From assembly GCF_001590835.1 (NCBI RefSeq), contig NZ_LTAQ01000001.1, positions 946,807-989,494 of the forward strand: 42,688 nt of DNA, in the 5' to 3' direction. The notes under the pieces are model-generated. The model did not search any database. It was not told the origin of the DNA and worked only from the letters and a program-made list of their open reading frames with translations. Within the stretch, counting starts at the first letter, position 1. Every line of letters begins with the position of its first letter. Positions 35,371 to 42,688 of this stretch are shown piece by piece. The translations under genes were made by a program, and so were the position numbers. Source of the stretch: Bacillus gaemokensis. Its GTDB lineage: Bacteria > Bacillota > Bacilli > Bacillales > Bacillaceae_G.

Positions 35371-36490
35371 ATGCAAAACTTGATACTTTCTGATTCAAAA
35401 ATTTATACACTTTCTTTTCAAACAAGTGAACCTCTAACACTCCCGCCATATGACCATTTATACTTTCAATCTCATAAACTTCTGCATGTTTCCCTTGTTT
35501 TTGCAGTACATCTACCATCTCATAGTTATAACGTGGTGGTTGCAGTAAATCTTGCTTACATGGAATCATCAACACATTTGCCTCTATTTGAGAAAGAGCT
35601 TCTGATAAAGAAGAAAAACCATGTGCAATATCATGTAATAACGTTGCCTTTGCTGTATACATCCAAGAATTCGCATCCACAAAATCAATGTTTTTTAGTG
35701 TTACTTCATTTATTTTCTTTTCAAATGATGACAATGTAGAAAACTCTCTATACGGCTCTATTTCCAGGCTATTACGCGGAAATTCCGTTTTATAATAATG
35801 AGCATCAAATGCATTTATAAACATCATTTTCCCCGCCAAATGTAAACCTTTCTTTGGCTGCTCATCCCCGTAATTTCCATCATTCCACGTTAGGTCCATT
35901 CGAATTGCCTCAATCGCATTTTGCAATACATTTACCGATGTTACAACTGGATTTTGCGGATTTGTAATTACACCGATCATCCGCTCCACCATATGCGGAT
36001 AACGGATAGCCCATTGCTGTGCAATCATCCCACCAGCTGATGGTCCCATTACAGCATATAGCCTTTCAATTCCCATATCCTTCACTAATTCATGTTGTAC
36101 ACGTGCTACATCTAAAAATGTAAAGACTGGAAAATCCATTGCATATTCAAAGCCTGTCACCTGATTAATCGATTTTGGTCCCGTTGTAACCACGTAAGGA
36201 TTTTTCACTTGTACATTACAAAGATTATCTGTACATATCACAAAGTATTGATTTGTATCGATTGCCTTCCCGGGTCCAATCAGTCCATCCCACCAACCCG
36301 GCATGGAATCTTGCTCTGTATATTTTCCAGCAGCGTGGCTTGTTGCACTAAAATAATGACAGACTAAAATCACATTTGACTTTTCCTTATTTAATCTACC
36401 ATACGTTTCATATCCAATTTGAACAGGAATTTTTCTGCCATTCTCAAATGTGAATTCTTGCAAATAAAATCTTTCTTTTCTTACATACAA
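35369..36490 (-). CDS. MetX-like alpha/beta-hydrolase acyltransferase (homoserine O-acetyltransferase family)
   Basis: 373 residues. Nucleophile elbow GPSAGGMIAQQW (Ser; classical MetX has GGSMGG), Asp in MIPCKQDLLQPP, His in INGHMAGV; also HALTGD-region equivalent LVCHYFSATSHAAGKY and WWDGLIGPGKAIDTNQYF. Family members transfer an acetyl or succinyl group to homoserine or serine. The altered elbow leaves the exact reaction open, so I give no symbol. TTG start at 36490, with GGGAGG 9 bases upstream. Confidence 0.82.
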   Translation of the reverse strand: MYVRKERFYLQEFTFENGRKIPVQIGYETYGRLNKEKSNVILVCHYFSATSHAAGKYTEQDSMPGWWDGLIGPGKAIDTNQYFVICTDNLCNVQVKNPYVVTTGPKSINQVTGFEYAMDFPVFTFLDVARVQHELVKDMGIERLYAVMGPSAGGMIAQQWAIRYPHMVERMIGVITNPQNPVVTSVNVLQNAIEAIRMDLTWNDGNYGDEQPKKGLHLAGKMMFINAFDAHYYKTEFPRNSLEIEPYREFSTLSSFEKKINEVTLKNIDFVDANSWMYTAKATLLHDIAHGFSSLSEALSQIEANVLMIPCKQDLLQPPRYNYEMVDVLQKQGKHAEVYEIESINGHMAGVLEVHLFEKKVYKFLNQKVSSFA

Positions 36491-36532
36491 TATCCATTCC
36501 CTCCCTCATCGGAAACTCATCATTATATCAAT

Positions 36533-36754
36533 CTATACCGAAGAAATTGTAATTTCTTCGTCAATAATGACACCTTCCGTCACATATTTGATGATTTTTC
36601 CCGATTCTGTCTCCACTCTCTTTCTTCCATATGGACTCTCAAACCAATTCCCTTCTTTGGTTGTTCCATCATTAACTGAACCGTTCTTGTTTTATTTAAC
36701 AAATCTATTCCACTTACCAAAATTATTATATGTTCCTAAAAGAAATCCTTCTTC
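36533..36754 (-). pseudogene. Decayed protein-coding remnant
   Basis: On the minus strand, one frame from 36754 to a TAG at 36533-36535 reads EEGFLLGTYNNFGKWNRFVK, a TAA (36692-36694), then NKNGSVNDGTTKEG, NWFESPYGRKRVETESG and KIIKYVTEGVIIDEEITISSV. The text looks like genuine protein on both sides of the stop, and another stop (36755-36757) cuts its front. No start codon with a ribosome site is present. The family is not recognised. This explains most of the gap between the MetX-like gene and the germination operon. Confidence 0.5.
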
Positions 36755-36826
36755 CTAAAGATATGCATAATATACAAAAATCGCCACAAACTAACATTAT
36801 ATTACACCACCAAAGAGGGAATACAC

Positions 36827-38578
36827 ATGATATGGAAATGGCTACGTAAGAAAAAGAATGATACCGATTTAAGTACCACTCTCAACGAAGAGGAACAACA
36901 GGATACAAATCAAGAAAAAATCCCGAGTATTAAAGAACAACAACATGCTCAAAATGAAAAATCTGGGAAGCAAAACAATGAACAAGAGCACAAAAAACAA
37001 AAAGACATTCAAACTATACATCAAGCTGAACATAAACCACAGAATAGCAATAAACAAACTCAAAGAGAAGAACAAAATAGTAACAGTAGTAACAGTATTT
37101 ATGACTTTAGTAAACCTAAAAAGGAACATGTTCAATCCCTTCAGGATTTGCTAGAAAACTTAAAAGCTTCCAGTGATTTTGTCAGCTATCATACGTCCGA
37201 TGATGACACAATGCCTTATTGGATTTCCTACTATCGTCCATCGCTTGATGGGGAAAAATTACAAAAATATTTAATGCCAGCTTTATTAGAGCGTACGTGT
37301 TCTACATTAGAAGAATTAAAAGAACATATTCCAATGAGCGGAATTACAATTACAAATGATCTTCAAAAAATTGAAGATATGGTTTTAAAAGGTCACGCTA
37401 TCGTACAGTTACATGAACAAGATCAAAAATGTATCTTAGCAAATATCACAATTGATAATTATCGGGCGCCATCTATACCATTAAATGAATCTACAGTTGT
37501 TGGTCCACAAGAGGGATTTGTAGAAGATATTGATACCAATATTAACTTAGTACGTAAACGCCTTCCAGTGTTAGCACTACAAACAAAGGAAGTTATCATT
37601 GGGACATTCTCTAAAACAAAAGTTGTCATGATGTATTTAGAGAATCTTGCTGAAAAAGACAGTGTTGATTATTTAGAAGAATCACTTCGTGCAATTGAAT
37701 ACGATCAAATCAACGACAGCTCCTATATTCAAGAATTGATGGGAGAAAAATCAATCTTCCCATTATTTATTAATACAGAACGTACAGACCGAGTAACGAC
37801 CGCATTAATTGATGGAAAAATTGCTATTTTTGTGGATGGTTCACCAAGCGTCTTACTCAGTCCTGTTTCATACTTTGATTTTTTTGTTTCACCAGAGGAT
37901 TACAATGTTTCTTGGCTTTACGCTACGTTTTCAAGATTTTTACGACTAATCGCTGTTCTGTTTTCCATCTGCGCAACACCATTATATGTTGCCATTTTAA
38001 GTTATCATTACGAATTAATTCCAAGCGATTTACTCGAAACATTAATTTTATCAAGAGCACAAGTCCCTTTTCCACCTTTAATAGAAGCACTCTTTCTAGA
38101 GCTGGCTATTGATTTACTTAGAGAAGCCGGGGCTAGACTGCCAATGAAAGTAGGCCAAACGCTCGGTATTGTAGGCGGTATCGTAATCGGACAAGCATCT
38201 GTGCAAGCGGGATTAACCAGTAACATTTTATTAATTATTGTTGCGTTATCCGCATTGGCTTCCTTTATCACACCGATTTATAAAATGGGTAACGCGGTTC
38301 GCTTGCTACGCTTTCCGTTCCTTTTATTTGCGGAATTAGGCGGACTATTAGGAATTTCACTCGGTTTTATCTTTTTATTTACTCATCTATTTAGGCTTTC
38401 TTCTTTACGGAAACCATTCGCACTGTTTTATCCAGCAAGGCAACAAGCACTAAAAGACTCTTGGATTCGATTTCCGTTATCTATGATCGATACAAGAGAT
38501 ATTCAAGCAAGGCCACAACACGTAAAAAAATCAGCAAATGGAATTTCAACAAAACATACATCTGATTTTGATGAATAA
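36827..38578 (+). CDS. Spore germinant receptor subunit A (GerA family)
   Basis: 583 residues. Residues 8-95 are a charged, Gln/Asn/Glu/Lys-rich tail. From about 105 comes the GerA domain: LIDGKIAIFVDGSPSVLLSP, then membrane segments from about 365, PLIEALFLELAIDLLREAGARLP, and GGIVIGQASVQAGLTSN. It sits in the spore inner membrane and is part of the germinant-sensing ion-channel complex. AGAGGG precedes the ATG. CATTATA at 36795-36801 resembles a sigma-G -10, but I see no good -35 at 17-18 bases. Several GerA paralogues exist per genome (gerI, gerK, gerQ, gerY and others); I cannot tell which this is. Confidence 0.92.
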   Translation: MIWKWLRKKKNDTDLSTTLNEEEQQDTNQEKIPSIKEQQHAQNEKSGKQNNEQEHKKQKDIQTIHQAEHKPQNSNKQTQREEQNSNSSNSIYDFSKPKKEHVQSLQDLLENLKASSDFVSYHTSDDDTMPYWISYYRPSLDGEKLQKYLMPALLERTCSTLEELKEHIPMSGITITNDLQKIEDMVLKGHAIVQLHEQDQKCILANITIDNYRAPSIPLNESTVVGPQEGFVEDIDTNINLVRKRLPVLALQTKEVIIGTFSKTKVVMMYLENLAEKDSVDYLEESLRAIEYDQINDSSYIQELMGEKSIFPLFINTERTDRVTTALIDGKIAIFVDGSPSVLLSPVSYFDFFVSPEDYNVSWLYATFSRFLRLIAVLFSICATPLYVAILSYHYELIPSDLLETLILSRAQVPFPPLIEALFLELAIDLLREAGARLPMKVGQTLGIVGGIVIGQASVQAGLTSNILLIIVALSALASFITPIYKMGNAVRLLRFPFLLFAELGGLLGISLGFIFLFTHLFRLSSLRKPFALFYPARQQALKDSWIRFPLSMIDTRDIQARPQHVKKSANGISTKHTSDFDE

Positions 38579-38594
38579 GAAACGAGGTGCACAT

Positions 38595-39689
38595 ATGAGT
38601 AAAATCAAAACAAAATATCAAATATCCCCTATATTTGTTTTATTCTTAATTCATAGTGCACAGTTCGGCGCTGGAGTTCTCGGTTTTGCACGCATTATTG
38701 CCAAAGTTGCGGGATACGACGCTTGGATCGGTGTTCTCATCACAGGAATCCTCATTCACATTCTCGTTTGGATGATGTATTACTTATTAAAAAATACAGA
38801 AGGAAACTTAATAGACCTTCATCAGCAAACTTTTGGAAAGTGGCTCGGTAATGGCATTAGTATTGTATTTATGTTGTATTTTTTCACTGTAAGCATATCC
38901 GTTGTTCGAACGTATGTTGAGATTGTTCAAGTATGGATGTTTCCTACCGGATCTACTTGGATGTTCACAGTCTTTTTATGTTTATTAAGTTACTACATCA
39001 TCTCATCAGGGTTTCGTGTAATTACTGGCATCTGTGTCATTTCTGTTGGTGGGACATTCGGTTATATCTTCCTTAGTCTCTTTATTCTGAAATATGCACA
39101 TTGGGAAAATTTACTTCCTGTTTTTTCGCATTCTTTTGGAGATATTTTAAAAGCATCGCAATTGTCAATTTATAGTATGACAGGTTTTGAAATCTTTCTT
39201 ATGATATACCCATTTGTGAAAAATCCCGAGAAGTCTCACAAGTTCGCACAATATGGTGCATTGTTTTCTAATATTTTATATTTATTTAGCACGATTTTAG
39301 CGTTCACCTTTTTTAGCGAAAAACAGTTATCAAAAACAATTTGGTCGCAGCTTTCAATGACACAAGTTATTAAATTACCCTTTATTGAACGACTAGAATA
39401 CCTTGCCATCTCCGGCTATGCACTCGTAATTCTTACAAGTTTTATTCTTCCATTATGGGCTGCTACAAGAGGAATGCGTGAAATCTTTCATGTAAAGCAA
39501 AAATACATTTTACTTTCCTTCATGTTCATTACAATTATTGTGTCTCACCTTCTAACAAACAGGCACGATATCAACGATTTTATTAGTTATGTTTCAAAAA
39601 TTAGCTTTTGGCTTATTTATATATACATCCCAATCTTATTTCTTATTGTGTGGGTGAAAAGAAAATGGAAAAAATCAAGAGAAAACTAA
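38595..39689 (+). CDS. Spore germinant receptor subunit B (GerB family permease)
   Basis: 364 residues from the ATG at 38595 (GAGGTG upstream), with about ten membrane segments of the APC-type germination permease family. It begins ISPIFVLFLIHSAQFGAGVLGFARIIAKVAGYDAWIG, matching the fold where the B subunit binds the small-molecule germinant. It follows the A gene by 16 bases. Confidence 0.92.
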   Translation: MSKIKTKYQISPIFVLFLIHSAQFGAGVLGFARIIAKVAGYDAWIGVLITGILIHILVWMMYYLLKNTEGNLIDLHQQTFGKWLGNGISIVFMLYFFTVSISVVRTYVEIVQVWMFPTGSTWMFTVFLCLLSYYIISSGFRVITGICVISVGGTFGYIFLSLFILKYAHWENLLPVFSHSFGDILKASQLSIYSMTGFEIFLMIYPFVKNPEKSHKFAQYGALFSNILYLFSTILAFTFFSEKQLSKTIWSQLSMTQVIKLPFIERLEYLAISGYALVILTSFILPLWAATRGMREIFHVKQKYILLSFMFITIIVSHLLTNRHDINDFISYVSKISFWLIYIYIPILFLIVWVKRKWKKSREN

Positions 39690-40744
39690 CGCTTCTTTCT
39701 TGTATCTGTCTGTTTACCATAACAGGCTGTTTGCAAAAAAATATTATTGATGATGTTCAGTTAATTCAAGGGGTTGTTTTTGATACAGCAAAAAACAATA
39801 AAGTAAAAGTGACGTCCGTTTGTCCCATTCAGCAAAAAGGAAATAAAGTACAGGTCTTTGAAGGAACAGGAAACGCTGTCAAACAAGTAAAAGCTGATAC
39901 TTCTTTGGAGTCTTCTCAACCATTTGCAAGCGGACAAATGCGTATTGCTTTATTTACTACAAGAATTGCAAAAAAAGGAATGTCTGCCACTTTTGACACC
40001 CTTCTTCGTGATGTAACTATCGGCAACTCATTATATATTGGATTGTTAGAAGGAAATGGAATGGAGCTATTAACAGGAAAATATACAACTTCAGCTAATG
40101 TTGCTATTTATATAAAAAAATTGTTAGAACATAACATGAAAACAGGTCCCTTACCAACTGATAATTTATATTTAGGTGCATTTCGTTATTATCGTGAAGG
40201 CCAAGATTCTTATATGCCTATCCTAAAAAAGAGTAGAGACAAAATCAAAATTACTGGCATTGGACTTTTAAAAAAGGATAAGTATGTTGGAAAAATTGAT
40301 CATCAAGATATGTTTGTATTTAAAGGATTATTGGAAAAACATCGGTTAGATTCGCAAGAATTTAAAAGTGATAGTGAATATGCAATGATCAATAATATAC
40401 GTTCCAAACCAACGTACACTATAAATGTAAAAGATGGAAAGCCTTCCTTTTTAATCAAAGTAAAAATAGATGCTCGCATTCAAGAACTTTCGAAACAAAT
40501 AAATCTAGAGAATAAAAAAAACACGAAAAAAATTGCTAAATCCGTTGAAAAACAATTAAATACTACAGCTAAAAAACTCATCAAACAATTTAAAGATTTA
40601 GATGTCGATCCTCTTGGACTTGGTGCTAGATTTAGGCAACAATACAGACCCTTTAAATTAGAAGAATGGAAAAAAATGTACAAAGAGGTCCCTATTACAG
40701 TAAAATATAGCGTTGATATTACAAACTCCGGTGTAATTGAATAA
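39665..40744 (+). CDS. Spore germinant receptor subunit C (GerC family lipoprotein)
   Basis: 359 residues from the ATG at 39665, overlapping the end of the B gene by 25 bases. The signal peptide ends FTITGC, a lipobox, so Cys is lipidated by Lgt, as GerC proteins need. The rest is the Ger(x)C domain, with LIQGVVFDTAKNNKVKVT, SGQMRIALFT and the C-terminal DVDPLGLGARFRQQYRP. It sits on the outer face of the spore inner membrane. Confidence 0.92.
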   Translation: MEKIKRKLTLLSCICLFTITGCLQKNIIDDVQLIQGVVFDTAKNNKVKVTSVCPIQQKGNKVQVFEGTGNAVKQVKADTSLESSQPFASGQMRIALFTTRIAKKGMSATFDTLLRDVTIGNSLYIGLLEGNGMELLTGKYTTSANVAIYIKKLLEHNMKTGPLPTDNLYLGAFRYYREGQDSYMPILKKSRDKIKITGIGLLKKDKYVGKIDHQDMFVFKGLLEKHRLDSQEFKSDSEYAMINNIRSKPTYTINVKDGKPSFLIKVKIDARIQELSKQINLENKKNTKKIAKSVEKQLNTTAKKLIKQFKDLDVDPLGLGARFRQQYRPFKLEEWKKMYKEVPITVKYSVDITNSGVIE

Positions 40745-40790
40745 CATAGTCTAGCTACGCAAATCCCCTCAAAATGTCAGATAATGATTG

Positions 40791-40834
40791 AACTCCTCTC
40801 TCAGGCGTGATACAACGGAGAGAGGAGTTTTTTT
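40791..40834 (+). terminator. Intrinsic terminator after the GerA-B-C operon
   Basis: AACTCCTCTCTC (40791-40802) pairs with GAGAGAGGAGTT (40818-40829), followed by T to 40834. Confidence 0.92.
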
Positions 40835-40875
40835 ATTGCCTAAATAGAAAAAAAAAGATATTTACGGGGGAGCAT

Positions 40876-41061
40876 ATGTCTAAAAAGTTAGTAAAACCTA
40901 TTTTAAATGGGATTCTATTTCTCGGCGTCTTTTTATTTGCTCATACATATTTAAAAAATGTTTCTTTCACTCGTTATTTATTAGTTGTCATACCCATGCT
41001 ACTTATTGGGATGTTCGGGATTGACCTTGCTTTATCACTTTTACTGAAAAAAGAAGAATAG
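40876..41061 (+). CDS. Small two-helix membrane protein, candidate germinant-receptor D subunit
   Basis: 61 residues from the ATG at 40876 (GGGGGAG upstream). Two membrane segments, about residues 9-26 (ILNGILFLGVFLFAHTYL) and 34-53 (YLLVVIPMLLIGMFGIDLAL), with a basic start and a KKEE end. Size, topology and place right after a GerA-B-C operon fit the D-subunit class described for Bacillus receptors. Only about 30 bases separate the GerC terminator from its ribosome site, too few for its own promoter, so expression by read-through is likely. Confidence 0.7.
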   Translation: MSKKLVKPILNGILFLGVFLFAHTYLKNVSFTRYLLVVIPMLLIGMFGIDLALSLLLKKEE

Positions 41062-41066
41062 AAATA

Positions 41067-41103
41067 AAAGAACATCTTATTTCATAATAAGATGTTCTTT
41101 TTC
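41067..41103 (+). terminator. Intrinsic terminator of the two-helix protein gene
   Basis: AAAGAACATCTTATT (41067-41081) pairs with AATAAGATGTTCTTT (41086-41100), T run follows. Confidence 0.9.
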
Positions 41104-41165
41104 TTTAAGTTATCTCCTTATGTTACAATGAAACTCGGCACAAAGTAAGAAAGGATGAAACAACA

Positions 41166-41594
41166 ATGACGAACGAAAAAGGTTTAGATAAAGGATACGA
41201 ACTTGTTGCAAAAATGCACGAAGTTTTCGGACACCCTGTTACAGATGTACCAACGAAATTAGCGGAAGAACGTGCAAAAATTCGCGCTAGCTTTATGCAA
41301 GAAGAACTAGAAGAATTTTTAGAAGCTAATACTGTAGAAGATCAATACGATGCATTAATTGATCTTATTTATTTCGCATTTGGAACATTCGCAGAAATGG
41401 GAGTTCGTCCAGATAAAGGCTTTGAAATTGTAAACAATGCAAATATGTCAAAACTATTCCCTGATGGAAAACCACGCTTCCGTGAAGGCGATGGCAAAAT
41501 CTTAAAACCAGAAGGCTGGCAAGCACCAGAACCACAACTTCGCGCTGAAATTGAGCGTCAACGTCAAGAAGCATTAGCAAAATCAGGAAAATAA
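41166..41594 (+). CDS. MazG-like / PRA-PH-type nucleotide pyrophosphohydrolase
   Basis: 142 residues of the all-alpha NTP pyrophosphatase superfamily. The metal-binding motif is FMQEELEEFLEA ... DALIDLIYFAFGTFAEMGV (the EExxE and ExxD-type acidic pairs). The end carries a charged helix (EIERQRQEALAKSGK). Such enzymes hydrolyse (d)NTPs to monophosphates and pyrophosphate; the exact substrate is unknown. AAAGGATG lies before the ATG. Confidence 0.82.
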   Translation: MTNEKGLDKGYELVAKMHEVFGHPVTDVPTKLAEERAKIRASFMQEELEEFLEANTVEDQYDALIDLIYFAFGTFAEMGVRPDKGFEIVNNANMSKLFPDGKPRFREGDGKILKPEGWQAPEPQLRAEIERQRQEALAKSGK

Positions 41595-41604
41595 TATCGA
41601 ATCG

Positions 41605-41636
41605 GCTGTTAGGAATATCCTAGCAGCTTTTATTTT
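41605..41636 (+). terminator. Intrinsic terminator of the MazG-like gene
   Basis: GCTGTTAGGA (41605-41614), loop ATA, TCCTAGCAGC (41618-41627) with one U-G pair, then TTTTATTTTT. Confidence 0.85.
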
Positions 41637-41685
41637 TATGTCTTATTTTGTCGAAACGCCGATATATCGCTGCGACGTGCATATT

Positions 41686-41723
41686 AAAAAGGAGCTATCT
41701 TTCTATGTAGATAGCTCCTTTTT
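41686..41723. terminator. Bidirectional terminator before the 34-residue gene
   Basis: AAAAAGGAGCTATCT (41686-41700) pairs perfectly with AGATAGCTCCTTTTT (41709-41723). It directly abuts the stop codon of the minus-strand gene. Confidence 0.92.
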
Positions 41724-41724
41724 C

Positions 41725-41829
41725 TTATTTTTTCTTCTTCTCTGTCGGTTGACTTTGTTTAGAGAAATTAGATGAATCATCGAAATTTGGTTGCTTTTTA
41801 CCAGCATTATTACTTCTACCTTTTCCCAT
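41725..41829 (-). CDS. 34-residue basic hydrophilic protein, SASP-like
   Basis: From ATG at 41829, with GGGGAGG about 10 bases upstream, to TAA at 41725-41727. It reads MGKGRSNNAGKKQPNFDDSS, then NFSKQSQPTEKKKK: no hydrophobic core, rich in Lys, Asn, Ser and Gln, as in minor small acid-soluble spore proteins. A perfect terminator and a strong ribosome site make it a real gene. I do not recognise the family; the spore role is inferred from composition and neighbours. Confidence 0.65.
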   Translation of the reverse strand: MGKGRSNNAGKKQPNFDDSSNFSKQSQPTEKKKK

Positions 41830-41867
41830 ATGTAAGACACCTCCCCTCGCTCTTACTATGCCCAAAT

Positions 41868-41895
41868 AAAAAATCCCCTTGCGCACAAGAGAATT
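41868..41895 (-). terminator. Terminator of the His-rich repeat protein gene
   Basis: AATCCCCTTG (41872-41881) faces CAAGAGAATT (41886-41895). The two differences are G-U pairs on the minus strand, which ends in a T run. Confidence 0.7.
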
Positions 41896-41920
41896 TTTTT
41901 ATGTCTTTTTATTTAATCTA

Positions 41921-42688
41921 CTAGTGTCCGACATGCCCAGCATGGCCTACAGCTCCTGCTGTTCCCGCCGAGGCTCTAGCTCCGCTATACCATGTTTGAT
42001 GTTGGTGATGTTGCCCTTGGTGGCCATGATGTTGGTGATGTACTTGTTGCGGGTGATGACCTTGATGACCTTGATGACCTTGATGACCTTGATGACCTTG
42101 ATGACCATGGTGGCCGTGATGACCGTGGTAGTTGTGATGTTGGTGATGTACTTGTTGCGGGTGATAGCCGTGATGATCTTGATGACCTTGATGACCTTGA
42201 TGGCCTTGATGGCCTTGATGGCCTTGATGGCCTTGATGGCCTTGATGGCCTTGATGGCCTTGATGGCCTTGATGGCCTTGATGGCCTTGATGTTGGTGAT
42301 GTACTTGTTGCGGGTGATGGCCATGATGACCTTGATGGCCTTGATGACCGCGGTGACCTTGATGACCGTGGTGACCTTGATGACCGTGGTGACCTTGATG
42401 ACCGTGGTGACCTTGATGACCTTGATGACCTTGATGACCTTGATGACCTTGATGACCTTGATGGCCATGAAGACCATCGATTACTTGTGGCGATGTTCCT
42501 ATACCTCCTACCACAATAGGGAAACCGCCGAATCCTGGTTGCGGTGCAGTTGGTACTGGAAAGCCTGTTTGTGCTCCTCCTACAAATGTTGGAAATGTAG
42601 TTGGTGCTCCTACTGGAACTCCGCCTTGCGCTCCTCCTACAAATGTTGGAAATGTAGTTGGTGCTCCTACTGGAACTCCGCCTTGCGC
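41921..42688 (-). CDS. His/Gln/Gly repeat protein, probable spore surface protein (5' end outside the window)
   Basis: The frame is open from the window edge (256 codons visible), so the GTG at 42514 is not needed as a start. Order from the visible N-terminus: two 19-residue repeats (AQGGVPVGAPTTFPTFVGG), a Gly/Pro-rich linker, then about 158 residues of H-Q-G-H and H-H-G-H units broken three times by HHPQQVHHQH, and a 24-residue tail, TWYSGARASAGTAGAVGHAG plus HVGH. Histidine makes up roughly 40 percent of the repeat tract, which suggests metal binding. The composition and the spore-gene neighbourhood suggest a coat or exosporium protein; I do not know its name. Confidence 0.75.
   Translation of the reverse strand, partial: AQGGVPVGAPTTFPTFVGGAQGGVPVGAPTTFPTFVGGAQTGFPVPTAPQPGFGGFPIVVGGIGTSPQVIDGLHGHQGHQGHQGHQGHQGHQGHHGHQGHHGHQGHHGHQGHRGHQGHQGHHGHHPQQVHHQHQGHQGHQGHQGHQGHQGHQGHQGHQGHQGHQGHQGHQDHHGYHPQQVHHQHHNYHGHHGHHGHQGHQGHQGHQGHQGHHPQQVHHQHHGHQGQHHQHQTWYSGARASAGTAGAVGHAGHVGH
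41996..42469 (-). repeat. Nine-base tandem repeat tract coding for His-Gln-Gly
   Basis: The plus strand shows runs of CTTGATGAC and CTTGATGGC, in frame with the minus-strand gene. The CTTGATGGC run at about 42197-42290 is almost perfect. Larger blocks are repeated too: TTGGTGATGTACTTGTTGCG occurs three times (about 42033, 42141 and 42293). Confidence 0.95.
42573..42686 (-). repeat. 57-base perfect direct repeat, two copies plus the start of a third
   Basis: 42573-42629 and 42630-42686 are identical and begin GCTCCTCCTACAAATGTTGG. Each encodes 19 residues of the repeat protein. The last two bases of the window begin another unit. Confidence 0.95.

Noticed and set aside
41996-42469. Regular repeats considered as a CRISPR array
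   Set aside because: The units are 9-base, contiguous and in coding frame, with no spacers and no cas genes.
41992-42519. Plus-strand open frame of 175 codons rich in Asp-Asp-Leu
   Set aside because: It is the complement of the His-Gln-Gly repeat gene; the CTTGATGAC units give Leu-Asp-Asp by default. The minus strand has the terminator and the continuing frame.

Overview
The window is chromosomal DNA from a low-GC, spore-forming Firmicute, almost certainly the Bacillus cereus group (B. cereus, anthracis or thuringiensis; the sequence does not let me name the species). The evidence is the gene order, which follows the B. subtilis ytpT-ytpR-ytpQ-ytpP / ytoP-ytzB-ytnP-trmB-ytzH-ytmP-amyX / thpR-pepV-ytzE-rsuA-ytgP-ytfP neighbourhood. 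B. cereus-group hallmarks are added to it: an exosporium collagen-like protein, a tricistronic GerA-type receptor operon, GerPA/PF-type proteins and dispersed intergenic repeats. I see no rRNA, tRNA, CRISPR array, insertion sequence or prophage.

Layout. 1-13 kb: housekeeping genes, mostly on the minus strand. They are the 5' part of the DNA translocase SftA, a lipoprotein amidase, a lone SUKH protein, ytpR/ytpQ/ytpP, a DUF84 NTPase, an M42 aminopeptidase, a lactonase-like MBL protein, trmB, a small kinase-like protein and pullulanase AmyX. Four copies or remnants of one intergenic repeat lie between 5.7 and 13.2 kb. 13-20 kb: thpR, pepV, ytzE, rsuA, the lipid II flippase ytgP/murJ and a flavoprotein. 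20-24.5 kb: an MFS exporter, an ArsR/AHSA1 operon with a clear tandem operator, small sporulation genes (cse60 and partner) and a CarD-type RNA polymerase regulator. 24.6-26.4 kb: glcU-gdh, the glucose uptake/glucose dehydrogenase pair known as forespore genes. 26.5-31.6 kb: a molybdenum-cofactor cluster (moaD, moaE, mobB, moeA on minus; moaC on plus; moeB, moaA on minus). 31.9-34.5 kb: spore-surface and germination genes with an HxlR-regulator/nitroreductase pair between them. 34.6-36.8 kb: a rhodanese, a small membrane ORF with a damaged start, a MetX-like acyltransferase and a decayed gene. 36.8-41.1 kb: a GerA-GerB-GerC germinant receptor operon followed by a 61-residue two-helix protein that fits the receptor D-subunit class. 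41.2-42.7 kb: a MazG-like protein, a 34-residue basic protein and the 3' part of an extreme His/Gln/Gly repeat protein.

How the parts work together. The right half is rich in functions of the spore life cycle: mother-cell genes, forespore glucose metabolism, exosporium, inner-membrane germinant receptor, GerP-type proteins and a His-rich repeat protein. Most transcription units end in textbook hairpins, several of which serve both strands or overlap a stop codon. The less explained signals are a strand-specific hairpin upstream of ytzE, TTGAGAA dyads near 22.55 kb, Fur-box-like sites over a promoter near 23.8 kb, a pseudogene at 36.5-36.75 kb, a one-base-out-of-frame start at 35.15 kb, and the candidate D subunit.
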